A program made the translations under genes and the position numbers. Below are positions 44,982 through 55,387 of a DNA stretch of 64,000 bases, piece after piece. Under the pieces are notes generated by a model that worked only from the letters and a program-made list of their open reading frames with translations, did no database searches and was not told the DNA's origin. The stretch's first letter is position 1; every line of letters starts with the position of its first letter. The DNA comes from Karstenula rhodostoma CBS 690.94 (lineage: Eukaryota > Ascomycota > Dothideomycetes > Pleosporales > Didymosphaeriaceae). The stretch is from assembly GCA_010093485.1 (NCBI GenBank), contig MU001492.1, positions 2,279,122 to 2,343,121 of the forward strand, read 5' to 3'.

Positions 44982-46134
44982 CTACATTTCCTCGGTCGTG
45001 CCTGTTTCATAGCCGCTCTCCTCCCGAAATTCGACGAAAGTTGCCATCTTCTTCCGGACAAAATCACCGTAAACTACCGAGCCTTCTTCTCCATCTACTG
45101 ACACTGAACAAGCCTCGCCTGGCTCAAAGAAGAACGGAATACTGAAACGACCAAAAGCATCTGCTGCGTCCGGATTCGGCGGTGGAGCTCGCACACGATG
45201 CTTCGTTGCCTTAAGGCGAGATCCCGAGACACGAGCCATCAAATCTCCTACATTAACCACGATGGAGCCAGGGATGTAGGGCGCCTGGATCCATTCCCCA
45301 GCTGCGTTGAGCACCTCTAGTCCTCCGGTAGCATCTTGATGTAGCAAGGTGAGGACACCGCTATCTGTGTGCGGAGGACAACTCAACCGTACCGCATGCT
45401 CTCCCTGTTCAGATCCTTGCTCGGTTGCTTGTGTAACTGGAGGGTAGTGCAGGAGGCGCAAGGTACTTAACGAGTTGTCTAGCCACGATGAAAAGAATTC
45501 CGGATCTTTCCCAAGCGGGGCTGCAAGCAAAGAGAGTAAGTTTGCAGCCAGGTTTTGGAGTTCGTTGTAAATATGTTCAAGCCGCTCTTGTTTCGAAAAG
45601 AGCTGAGCATCAGGCCAGATGTTTGGTTCTGCAAGATTGATTCTTTGCGCTCTTGTGGAACACCTCTTGTTATGATCTGTGGTAGGGTTCCCAATTTCGA
45701 AACCTGCACCATCGACGCCATATGAGCGATTGTTTGGCTGACGTTGTGATTCGGTGTGACTTACCCTCCTTAAAGTTGTCCGGTGTTAGATGCGGCTGAG
45801 TTGGGAAATATCTAGCGAGATGAGTAACATGATCAGCTATATCTAATTCGGCATACCCTCTGTAGGTGTTCACATGACTTGGGCGAAAAGATTTCTTTGC
45901 CAGCTTCATCTTCTGGTTCAAAGGCAATGCGAAAAACTCGCGCGAAAGCTCAAATAATTCATCTTGGGTAAAGCCTAACGGTGCATCGATGAGGTAGGCA
46001 AATCCGACAGTTGCAAATGCGTCGTACAGCTTCTCGCCTAATTCCTGGTGTCCTGCAGTGTTCAGAATCGTAGACTCCGAAGCTTTGAGGATATGGACAT
46101 CAACGACAGGGAGTGAAGAGAAAGTAGTCGACAT
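44982..46134 (-). CDS. Fe(II)/2OG oxygenase, isopenicillin-N-synthase-like
   Basis: A third 2OG dioxygenase in this window. Exons 46134-45857, 45811-45765 and 45703-44982 give 1047 bases and 348 residues. The middle exon is 47 bases. The DIOX_N domain reads LPVVDVHILKA at the start, then LYDAFATVGFAYLIDAPLG. Iron ligands are in CPPHTDSGVLTLLHQD (His and Asp) and KATKHRVRAP (distal His), with Arg in GRFSIPFFFEPGE for the co-substrate. GGLEVLNAAGEWIQAPYIPG is the usual segment between them. Upstream reading to 46230 would use a non-ATG codon, so the start is 46134. It lies in tandem, same strand, 212 bases downstream of the amidotransferase gene, so the two may work together. Confidence 0.88.
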
Positions 46135-46346
46135 TTTGCGACGGATAATGAGATCGCGGAAAATAGATTTCACATTGGTGGGTACGAATGCATGTAAAAT
46201 AGAAAGATGTTGCACGGTCCGGCTAGTCAATCCTTTTTAGGAAGGAAGTCGTGTGCGGCTGATGTAGGGTGTTGCAAACACCACCCTGCCCTTGGCCGGG
46301 TGCATGTTTTGATTCGAGCGGCTGTGTGGAGGTGTAGGATTCATGC

Positions 46347-47207
46347 TCAATCTTCTCCAAATGGTGGTGTAAGTAGTCCGCCGATTTTCCGATGTGCTGC
46401 ACCCTCTGACCCTCCTTTTTCAAGCATAAATTGCAGAACGATCTCGCCGATAAATTCGGCGTCATCATCGGCATCAACAGCCTCAAGACCATCTTGGATC
46501 ATCTGTGAAGACCACTTTCCTTTGGCTCCGAAGACCTTCATAAGCTCTGTGTTCACGAATCGGTCGAATTCGAAGTGGCCTTGCAGAGTGAATATACGAG
46601 CAGGATCGTACATGCCCTGCATAGCACAGTGTTGCGTAGCTCCCAGTATGATCCATGAATCAGGGAGCGACTCCAAAGCAGGTACAACGACATGATCCCC
46701 ATGTATCATTTGCACACGTAGTGAATCCGGCGTTTTCCTCGAAAAGACACTTCCGTTTCCTAGCGTCTCGCAGAACCTTTTGTTGAGAAGAAGCTCTTTC
46801 ACGCCCAACTCGTAGCCGTTTGGATCTTTTTCTACACGCACGCCGTACTCTCGCAGAAGGCTTTGGCATATCAACTGATGCCCAAAACAACTTCCAAACA
46901 TCCTGACGTGGCGGTGATTCTTGTATACGTCCAGTACGTAATCATCGAGCCGCCGGATCCATTCATCCGCATCATAGGATGCTGCTGCAGACCCAGTGAT
47001 AAGGATAACGTCAATGTCCGCCAAAGAATAAGGGTATTGGAATCTTTGGATATCGTATTCGTCTGTCTCTATTGCAAGGCCTGGAGTGAATCGGGAGGCA
47101 GCCGCAACGAGAAGGCCCTCGAACATTTTGCCGTACGTGCTCCACTTTGACCGAACAGTGGGCACTGGCGTGTCGGTGTTGAACATCGCTATTCGTAGTT
47201 TCGACAT
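46347..47207 (-). CDS. Class I glutamine amidotransferase-like protein
   Basis: A single-exon 286-residue protein of the class I GATase-like group (GMP synthase-type amidotransferase domain alone). The nucleophile elbow is GSCFGHQ (Cys107), and the catalytic His and Glu are in LQGHFEF (His211, Glu213), so the triad is complete. Stand-alone GATases of this kind in fungi are poorly defined; they may remove glutamyl groups from conjugates or pass ammonia to a partner. The oxygenase just downstream and the siderophore-type transporter nearby suggest a small accessory cluster, but this is inference. Confidence 0.87.
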   Translation of the reverse strand: MSKLRIAMFNTDTPVPTVRSKWSTYGKMFEGLLVAAASRFTPGLAIETDEYDIQRFQYPYSLADIDVILITGSAAASYDADEWIRRLDDYVLDVYKNHRHVRMFGSCFGHQLICQSLLREYGVRVEKDPNGYELGVKELLLNKRFCETLGNGSVFSRKTPDSLRVQMIHGDHVVVPALESLPDSWIILGATQHCAMQGMYDPARIFTLQGHFEFDRFVNTELMKVFGAKGKWSSQMIQDGLEAVDADDDAEFIGEIVLQFMLEKGGSEGAAHRKIGGLLTPPFGED

Positions 47208-47499
47208 GGTGGTGAGTTGTATCGTTGATGAAATGTTGAAGTAGGTACTTTCGTTACATTAGATGTTCGCGCAGTATGCCCATGGAAATAATGCCCGGAT
47301 TCGGAGATAGCGTGGGCAGGAGTGTTAAGTGTTAACGTGTGATTGGCTGTTTTCAACGCTTCACAACGATTCATGATTGATACCGGATATTGACGGCATG
47401 AGCCGAGAAAGTACGATAGACGACCTCAGGCTATGATAATCAAGACGTTTCGTTCCTGTCGATGTAACTGTGCGCTTCAACAGTTGAGGGGCAGTCGCT
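47208..47499. other. Upstream region of the amidotransferase gene
   Basis: This holds the promoter of the amidotransferase gene (start 47207). No other feature is seen. Confidence 0.5.
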
Positions 47500-48010
47500 T
47501 GCAGAATGACCTAAACAACATGAAAGCCGAGCGTTGCACACAAGACAGCTCGTAGCCGTTTGTTCCGAGAGAGGTAGACCGGTGGAGGAATTGAAACAGG
47601 AGCGAGACAGGTTGACTGAAGTGAATGATCGGCTACACAATCTCAACGTTGATCCGACCCGGGTGGCATCTGAGCACGACTCCACAGAGCAAGAAGCTGG
47701 CAAATTTGCAGAAGAGACGAAGAAACTCGAGCCTGAGCAAAAGTCGATGAAGGATGCACAAGATCGAATACACAAAAAGAAATAGGGGCCTATACAGGAG
47801 CTTAACGCCCTGAAAGCGGGACAGGAGGGATTGTATGATCAGAAGAATCGTCTGCATTCTGAGAATGGGGAGCTGAGGATGGGCAATGATTCCATGCTGA
47901 CAACACATGAGGAGCCCTGGACTGAGAACCAAGCACTACGAGCAAAATCCGAGCGAGTTGCTGCACAACGGGAGAATACTCAGTTGGTGGAGTATATGCA
48001 GGCTCTGTAG
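47500..48010 (+). pseudogene. Remnant of a coiled-coil protein gene
   Basis: The plus strand reads Glu/Lys/Gln-rich coiled-coil sequence in one frame from about 47534 (VEELKQERDRLTEVNDRLHN) through a stop at 47783-47785, and on in the same frame (IQELNALKAGQEGLYDQKNR, then RLHSENGELRM) to a stop near 48010. A nearby piece (NDLNNMKAERCTQDS) lies in another frame just before. There is no ATG at the start of the main frame. In-frame stops and a frame change in otherwise protein-like heptad sequence indicate a decayed gene. The parent family cannot be named. Confidence 0.45.
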
Positions 48011-48999
48011 CGGAAAAGACCCCCAGATATGCTCGTTCAAAACTTGTTCGTAGGGATGGTTGCATTCGTGGGAGTCGGCGTGCCGCAGGTAGACGTAGCC
48101 GTAGCCGTAGAGTGCTTGCCTTCCCAAGCCGAGTCATAGCCAGCATTCCGCCCTATTCCCACGATCAAACTGTTGGGAGCCGTATGGGCGCGATGTATCG
48201 CGACGAAATTATACGCTGACCAACGTCCTCATGTGGCTAATAATTATGCTTGATCCAACATTGAGGTAAAGATTAATCGTGCTGAATATCTAGATTATCT
48301 ATTACCCTCGGGCCGCTTCACCGTTACCAAAGTATAAACGGAAAGCATGCCAAGAAGGCGCGACAGCTGAGTGCGTGCTCGATCAATTTCGATTCGAGAA
48401 TGGGATTGACTTGATGAACGTAGGCGAGATCGAGATCGAGATCGAGAATAAAAGATAATATACAGTAGGTAAATGTCAAAAGGTTCGAGACGGCGTGAAG
48501 ATCTAGGTTGGTGCGCGCGGTTCCATTGACGCCATTGGGGGCTAACGCTCAGCAATCAACAGGCACCCTCCCTACGTTCTTCTGTGAGGTCATTACGAGA
48601 ACTTCGCCGCGGAGTAAGGGACTAAAGACCCACATCTAACGTCAACCTGCAAATGGCGTGCATAGTAGAATGTGCGATGCGGGTACCAGAAAATCGGCGT
48701 CTTACAATTTCAAATCGCGGGAATAATTGAGTCTTGGCGGACGAGCGGGCGCATCACGTGGCAGACTACTTAGATACGGGCACTCAGAACAACAATAGGT
48801 CCTGATCTCAGGCTTATTGCCTTTTTGCTAGGCAATAAAGGATTTTGAGGTGCGGCATGGAAACTGTTGCATGCTTAACAATTTCACAGTCGCTGAGAAT
48901 GGGTGCTGCGGCATACTTGCCTCAAAAAGCCGAGCCGGCCACCTGAGCTCACATGGACCAGCACGCCGCCACTTACATGCTTTCACGCTTATCAGAGCC
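48011..48999. other. Gene-poor interval with simple repeats
   Basis: No gene is supported. A short GAGATC tandem repeat is at about 48424-48444. A strong hairpin sits at 48812-48840, where TTATTGCCT and AGGCAATAA face each other around a short loop. Open frames here overlap antisense and look random. Confidence 0.5.
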
Positions 49000-49310
49000 T
49001 TAGAGGCTGGGTGCTCCCATAGCCGAGAGCGAAGCCAAAAGATCGTCGTTCTGGCTCGTACTGTGTACATTGTGCTCTCGATCATGAAGGACTGCGGTCT
49101 CGTTGACGCGAACGACCTTCAATGGTTTCTCCTTTTTCTTCAATTCAAGCGCTTCTGGTGGTTTGATTACGGGCTGCATTCGCCTGTCGAACATCGTTCC
49201 AGTAAGGCTTGGGAGTTTCCTGAGTAAACGAATAAGCTTTGAGCTAGTGGGTGATGATCAAACTTCGCGTTCTTCGATGGACTGATCGCTGGCATTGGTT
49301 CAAAGAAACC
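49000..49310 (-). pseudogene. Gene fragment with a frame break, unknown family
   Basis: On the minus strand the sequence reads as protein in two consecutive frames. The first, after a T8CAG acceptor-like site near 49310, gives GGFFEPMPAISPSKNAKFDH. The second, from about 49245 down to the stop at 49000, gives LIRLLRKLPSLTGTMFDRRM and then PPEALELKKKEKPLKVVRVN to ASLSAMGAPSL. The change of frame near 49245 suggests a one- or two-base indel. I cannot name the protein. It could also be chance open frame. Confidence 0.35.
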
Positions 49311-49480
49311 ACCCTGAAAAAAAATCCACAACCCACTTAAACACGTAGTGACCTATAGTGCCCGCTCCCGCAGGTTCGGACCCGTCTCCGCTGCTGCTTC
49401 ATGGGTTCGTGCTAACTGAGCCCAATAAAGTTCGCCATCAAAACACATCATACCTTGGGACACCCGCTAATCTCTCACCC

Positions 49481-50799
49481 ATGATCTTTCAGCAATGCCT
49501 TCTCAGTTTGTACCTTGTTATGCAGACACAAGGCATGATCATTATGGCTTTTCTGTGGTCTTCCTACGCACAAGCTCTACCACTGAACCGTGGCTCCAGT
49601 GGCTCTTATGTCGAACCTAGAAAAGATTCGGTGTACACGGATCCCACTTATGGTACATCCACAGAGGGTCGCTTGGCGTATGGCTTGGTGTCTTTCGTCT
49701 GCTTATTCTCTCTGGCCTTTGTGTTAGGTACGCTCGGCATACAGCAGTGTACAATACAAGCTAATCGTTCCTAGGTATCCGCGCGAAGAGATTCGAGAAG
49801 AAGAAACTCAAATTTACATGGCTCCTGGTTCATTTACAGACACTAATAGCTCTTGGTCTTGTAATCTCTTCATCAATTTTGGTAGTCACCTTCGGAACTA
49901 CAACACAGGCCCAGTGTTTTTCTGCCATCATGGTCTGTGTAGCGTTCTATATTACCGGAAAGATTTGCCTGTAAGTGCAGTGCGGTTTGCTTTCTTCAAA
50001 GTGTAGCTCACAACATCAGGTATTTGTTTCTCCTCGAAAGAGCACATGTAATCCGTGCGCCATTCATTCGCAAACGCACCGACGACTGGGTGTGGGTTGG
50101 CGGGACATGTTTTGTATGCGTTACCTTTGGTGCAATCTCCATCTGGGGCCTCATTACCCCTCACGCTGAGCTCAGTCCAGAAGACGGACAGTGTCGTGTT
50201 GGACTATCTAAGATCCCAGGCTATCTTTTGCTGATCTTCGACGCCTCCATCAACGCCGCCCTCACTGTTCTCTTCGTCGGCCTCCTTCGGCCCGTCCTAA
50301 AGTTCCGCGAGCATACGTCGACTTGTCATGACCACGTAAACCCGCCAGCATCTGTGAACCGGTTCCGTAAAGCTATGCGGCAGCTGAGCTCCTTGGGCGT
50401 TGAAGAACATGAGGGAAGGGACAATTTCTTCATAAGCATTAAGAAGGTACTATGGAAGAATGTCATTGGAAGCGGGGTCACATTCTTGGCATCTGCAGCC
50501 AATCTCATTGTTTTTTTCGCCGAGAAGAACAATCAATTGGCTTTTGTCTGTTTAGTATCTTGTATGGCAGATGGTAAGTCCTGCACGCTCAAGTTTTTCA
50601 GATCATGTCGGAGCCTAACACGTGTACAGTGACTTGCGGTGTCCTCGTCGTTCACTGGCTCACTCTCGGTTCGAACGAGGAGATCCACGCTTCTCCAAGT
50701 GTGACTCGGAATCATGCACCGTCACTGTCTTCCTCATCAACGATCGCTGTCGTCTCCAAACCCGAAGACATCGTGAAGCCATCTAAACCTGAGGGTTGA
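49481..50799 (+). CDS. Seven-helix membrane protein of unknown function
   Basis: Not a family I can name. Exons 49481-49727, 49775-49970, 50020-50573 and 50630-50799 give 1167 bases and 388 residues; all introns have GTA[AC]G donors and the phases fit exactly. The first about 35 residues (MIFQQCLLSLYLV to SSYAQALPL) look like a signal peptide. Seven hydrophobic segments follow, including GLVSFVCLFSLAFVLGI, TLIALGLVISSSILVVTF, MVCVAFYITGKICLYLFLL, FVCVTFGAISIWGLI and LVSCMADVTCGVLVVHWLTL. The tail of about 45 residues is Ser-rich and hydrophilic. The outline resembles fungal orphan seven-helix proteins and, loosely, G-protein-coupled receptors, but no diagnostic motif is visible. It is intact although it sits among decayed sequence. 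Confidence 0.78.
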
Positions 50800-52300
50800 A
50801 GTGTCGTACGTCAGTAGCACCATATACGAGGCATTACGACCCTCCAATTTACCACAAATATCTTCTTAAACAAAAACCCTGTTATGCTTCAGCTTTCGGC
50901 CGTTCCAAAAAGACGAGGTCCTAATTCAGCTTCCCAGAAGGCTGTGACAATGCCATTGCGTGCGGAGAGGCGATCGTGTCACCGACTATGTTGCCGTCCA
51001 TAGACCGCCGAAAGGAGCTCGAACAGTCAGCAAGCCATATCAGGATGCGACGCATTTGAGCGAGATATATTCACGGAAGCTAGTTGTGTGTTATGATGCT
51101 CAGTTATACCATTGCACCTGCACTCTTCTTGCTCAGATGTAGGTTACCACGATCTCCTACGGAGAACCTTTTTGGTTGTACGCTGACTGGTCAGATAGAC
51201 CAGCACTTACCAAGTTTTCGATTCGCAATACTTAATATCCGTGATATAACTACCTACGCCTAATTCTAGCTACCGTTGGTTTGCCGAAGGCTGCAGCAAA
51301 TGCGGGACTCCTTTGGGGAAAGCGTGACCGCTCGCAAAACGGTACGGACATACCTGACAATAGTCCAAGCCGCCGACTCTTAACGAGCAGCACAGTGCAT
51401 GTCTCCAAACAGTATTTTGTCATCTTTGTGTCTAAATATATACGAAGCGGCTTCAAAAGAGAGTGGGGTGTACCTTGACATCGTGGTGAGATGGAAAGCA
51501 TGTGCAGTTTCTTCCGTCATACTTTCAAATTCTGTGAAGGCTATGACTAGTGGGATGTCTGGTACAATGCATGATCTCCCATTGCAAATGCGTGTCTATT
51601 TATCAACTTTCAGCACATTCCAAAATGATATTTGATAATGCGGACCAGCACCACACCCCGCTCTTAGCACTCGGCTACGATTCGATGGGCGCCTTCATTG
51701 TGAGTAACTTTACAGAGTCTAGCCTTGGGTTCATGTCCTTGCGCGTAGCTGCCGCAGTCAATCTCCACCAGGTTGGCATCTGGAAGGAAGATCCTGACAC
51801 GGTCCAACAGTGACCGTTTCGATTTGCGCAGCGGCAGTGGTTGGCGCTAGCTGAGGGTATTTATATGAAAAGTGCAAAGATGGGATTGCCTCAGGACACT
51901 CAGGATCTCAGGATGTCCTTAGCGCGAAGCAGCGTTTCCCAGTGTACCAACGCTTCCAACAAGGCGTGGAGGAGTCATGGCCAGAACCTGGAGTTCTACG
52001 TTTTCGACCTTTCCCTGACCACCACGATCCCCACACGCCGGCGTACAGTCCCCCATATGGTGCAGGAGACTGGTGCGCCCCACTTAGCAGGGGGCAGATT
52101 ACTTGTAAAAGGCCTCTCGAGGGCTTTTCGTACCTTGACTAGCTAGTGTCCCGATAGAAACACGAGCGGACATTGGTGAGAATACGTGCTCAGTAAGCAT
52201 CTCGGTCGATAAGTCTATGGTGAAGTCGAATAGCGCCGAATCAACTGCGCGCTACATGGCCCACCCCTGTCTCATAGGCTCAGTTTAGTCTTTTAATTCC
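50800..52300. other. Decayed or non-coding interval
   Basis: No intact gene is seen. Short open stretches occur, the most protein-like being 51903-52142 on the plus strand (VYQRFQQGVEESWPEPGVLR, then HTPAYSPPYGAGDWCAPL, ending EGFSYLD), which may be a remnant of a gene I cannot name. Other open frames at 51250-51813 look random. Confidence 0.4.
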
Positions 52301-52307
52301 CACCTTA

Positions 52308-52721
52308 GCGATCTCCTCCCCAAATCGCCACAATACAATCAGATCTTCGCTCCAAATCGAGAAAAGACTTCGCGCGCATTGGGACGCGATGGTAAGTCAA
52401 CATTTCCCCTCTTGCCCTGTCTCGCGCAACTGGCGCGGCGAACAGGCCGAGTTCTCCGTGATACCGAATGCGCAGACCGACACGGAGCTGTTGAAGGAGT
52501 ACGGGTTTACGAAACCTGCATAATGTTGGTATGCGGAGTTGACGCCGGTGCAAGCCGCCAGCTTGAATTCTCACAGCTGGCGAAGATGAATGCTAATCAT
52601 TGAACTGCAGCCAGTAACAAGCCTAAGAGCAGAGTGTGTTTGCTTCAACCCAACGATGTCGAGCGCGGAGAATGAAGCTTACATTCAAGCCCAAACGTTG
52701 CGCGAAGAGGAAGAAGGCTAG
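52308..52721 (+). pseudogene. Gene remnant with two well-formed introns
   Basis: Three coding-like blocks (52308-52391, 52446-52528, 52611-52721) are separated by two convincing introns: 52392-52445 (GTAAGT to ACAG) and 52529-52610 (GTATGC donor, GCTAAT branch point, CTGCAG acceptor). One frame gives RSSLQIEKRLRAHWDAM joined to AEFSVIPNAQTDTELLKEYG but then stops before the second intron. Another frame stays open through all three blocks and ends NPTMSSAENEAYIQAQTLRE and EEEG. Neither has a supported start codon. This looks like the 3' part of a broken gene. The family is not recognised. Confidence 0.4.
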
Positions 52722-53201
52722 TCTGCGGGCAAAAAAGAGAAATAGAGTACAAAAGATTGGAGGTTGAAATCTTGACTCAATATTACACAGTGCTATGACA
52801 GTGCAGGCTTAGAAGCTTCACTTGCGAGGGCTTATCTATCGGTAACTATCACTAGAATTCAGAAGTGTATCTGAACCATGTATTGATAATCCTCACCGAC
52901 TTTCACCGACCCCTACGTGATATTGGTTATACACAAATCGACTAAACCTTCGTGCCTAAGTGCACAGTAGCTAACTTACTCATACGACGTGTGACGTGTT
53001 TCAAACAGCTATCGTCTGCTACACAATCAGTTTTTTTCATGTCAAATGACAAGTAGCAAGCCCTTTCAAGGGTATATAGAACAGCAGAGATCGAACGTAA
53101 CCAGAGTATCGAAATTTCACGTCCATTAGACCAAGCAACCATCTTCTGACTACCACAGCATCATCTCCGGTCGATCTACCCACGCAGCTCCTGTCTTGAT
53201 C

Positions 53202-53819
53202 ATGGCAGCTGCATCCAATACCACCGACAGGGAGTAGGTGGTGGAAGGCCTTGCTAAACTCAATGCAAGTACACTATTATTACAAAAGAGGGATCACACT
53301 AATATGACTAGACTGAACCTGGGGTGATTGAAATCTCCGGAGATACACCTGATCACTTTAAGGCTATGCTTCGATTCGTAAGTGTACTGAAGAAATAACA
53401 TTTATGTCGTGTCTTCACACTCTAATTATCAACCTCAGATGTACGCACTTGGGATCGACCATCCAAGGCTTCTTCTGTCCCCAAAAGAACGCGTGGATAC
53501 TCTTCTCGAGCTTCATGCCTTGGCTGATAAATACGAAATTCGTGGCCTACAGGCACGCGCAGGCGAAATGTTTCCAATCGTCCTCCCGCCGAACGATTTC
53601 AAATCGCTCAATCCAATGACAAAATTGGTCGATGCTCATTATTCCGTTTGCTTCGAGAAGGACTGCATGATGGGTCGACGGATCTGCAACTACTTACTCA
53701 AGACGAAACCCAACTTGCTACATTTCGATTGGTTTAGCGTTTCACTAAAACGGTGGCCAAAGTTCGCTCAAGAAATACTGACGGAAGCTATCGAGAACAA
53801 TCAAGGTCGATTGTACTGA
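53202..53819 (+). pseudogene. Broken BTB/POZ gene, neighbour paralog
   Basis: The C-terminal two thirds read like a BTB/POZ protein: GVIEISGDTPDHFKAMLRF, an intron at 53378-53438 (GTAAGT to CTCAG), then MYALGIDHPRLLLSPKERVD, LLELHALADKYEIRGLQARA and a stop at 53819. The start MAAASNTTDRE at 53202 resembles the start of the intact gene at 54628 (MAASSKSPGE) but runs into TAG at 53235-53237. The exon that should carry the BTB core (the part with HxHxxxLxxxSxFF) is not found. It is probably a decayed tandem copy of the gene at 54628. A reduced protein beginning at 53439 cannot be excluded. Confidence 0.6.
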
Positions 53820-54627
53820 TCGTCTTATGTACGGCTTTTCGGATTGTGTACCAAGATTAAGAGACGGGCGACTTGCCATCAAGGATAGACAAACTTAGAT
53901 CAGCGAGGATCGGCATCTGACTTGTAGAATATGATTTGAACACATAGCATCACATTCATTGGCACCAAAAGTTCTCTCTCCCCCCTCTCTCTCTCAACAT
54001 CGAAGCGGGTGTGCAATGGACCTCGTTATTGCTTCCAATTTCCCAGTGAAAATATCGCATTCTACCAAATCCACTGTTCTTGGATACAACCATGAAACAC
54101 CCTGAATTTGCGGTGGACGTGCTTTGTTGGCGCAAACAATTGGCGGGCAACTCTGGTAATTACGGCGACGGGACTGCTGGAATACATCTCCATCAGAGAC
54201 GATCAAAGGCATATGGGTCTTGAAATTTTCTACGGACATCAAGAAGCATCCAGGGCTCGTGAAGGCCAAGCAGATTTCTGGAAACAAAATTGATTGCTGC
54301 GATTGCTTTCCGTAGTGAATGAAACAAATCGAGGTCGTGAAACTCTCATCGAGTGCTCCGCAATGTTGCCATGGAAAACGTAGCGAATCTATGTGGAAAT
54401 AAATCTGAAGCGATCTGTAACAAAGCTCGCGCACCTTCTATGCTCATGGACTCATCTTCACTTGCACCGCGGCTGCCTTCTGACGCACGCTAGCCTCGAT
54501 TTAGCTAGCGTGGTTGCTTCGTATGCTTCGTGCTTTTATCCGGACTGCCAAACTTCGAAAGCAACCTCTCTAACTACTGCGACGTCCCTCAAACGATTGC
54601 TCGCGGCGGCAACGTTACTCTTGGACG
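53820..54627. other. Intergenic between BTB copies
   Basis: A CT-rich simple run is at about 53976-53997. Open frames on both strands (for example 53994-54434 minus) overlap and have no protein support. Confidence 0.5.
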
Positions 54628-55387
54628 ATGGCGGCAAGCTCCAAATCACCCGGCGAAAGGTTTGTTGCAACCCCAACACTTCCACATCTGACGATACTAA
54701 TCCTTCTATTTTCCGCAGCCTCTTCAACAACCCAGCTTTCTCGAACGTCAAGATCAAGCTGCACTACAATGGCAGCGTGCACGAGTACCATGCCCACACA
54801 ATGATCCTCGCGAGTGGCTCCCGGTTCTTTCTGAACGCTTTCACTGGTCAATTCAAAGTAAGAGGCACGAATTGAAGCGGGCTAGCACTTCTGACAACGT
54901 ATAGGAGGCCTCGGAGAACGTGATCGAGCTTCACGATGATGTCCCGGAGCACTTCGAGATCGTGCTGAAGTTCCTCTACACACATCGCTACGACAAGGAT
55001 GCCATAGTCAAACTCGCGGACAACAACCAAGACAAGCGCGTTCTCACTCCAATAGGTGTCCATGTCATTGCCGACAAGTACGATATCGAGCTCTTGTCCG
55101 AGTGCATGGCCGACGATGTGGGGGCCATCCTTCCTACCTACACGCAGTGGAGCACATACAAAGCGGTGATTCAGGGGTTCTATGGAGGCTGTTCTAGAGC
55201 TAGAAGCCCGGTTGGAACTATCATTGCCCGGACTCTCATAGAGCATTCAACCAATTTCGTGGGTGTGGCTGAGTGCAAAGACCTCATGCAACAGTTTCCG
55301 TGCTTCGGAGCCGATATCGCATTGGAGATGCACGGGCGGTCGAAGTACTTTTCAATCTGCGGAACGAGTCACAAACTTCTCGGTTGA
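54628..55387 (+). CDS. BTB/POZ domain protein, short form
   Basis: A 217-residue fungal BTB protein. Exons 54628-54659 (MAASSKSPGE), 54719-54857 and 54905-55387 give 654 bases, with phases that fit exactly. The BTB core is complete: SLFNNPAFSNVKIKLHYNG, HEYHAHTMILASGSRFFLNA, FTGQFKEASENVIELHDDVP and EHFEIVLKFLYTHRYD. The following GVHVIADKYDIELLSECMAD is the usual post-BTB helix region, and a helical C-terminal tail of about 80 residues ends the protein. The layout is the same as in the large fungal BTB family with unknown partners. The broken copy at 53202-53819 shares its start and helix region, so a local duplication is likely. Confidence 0.85.
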
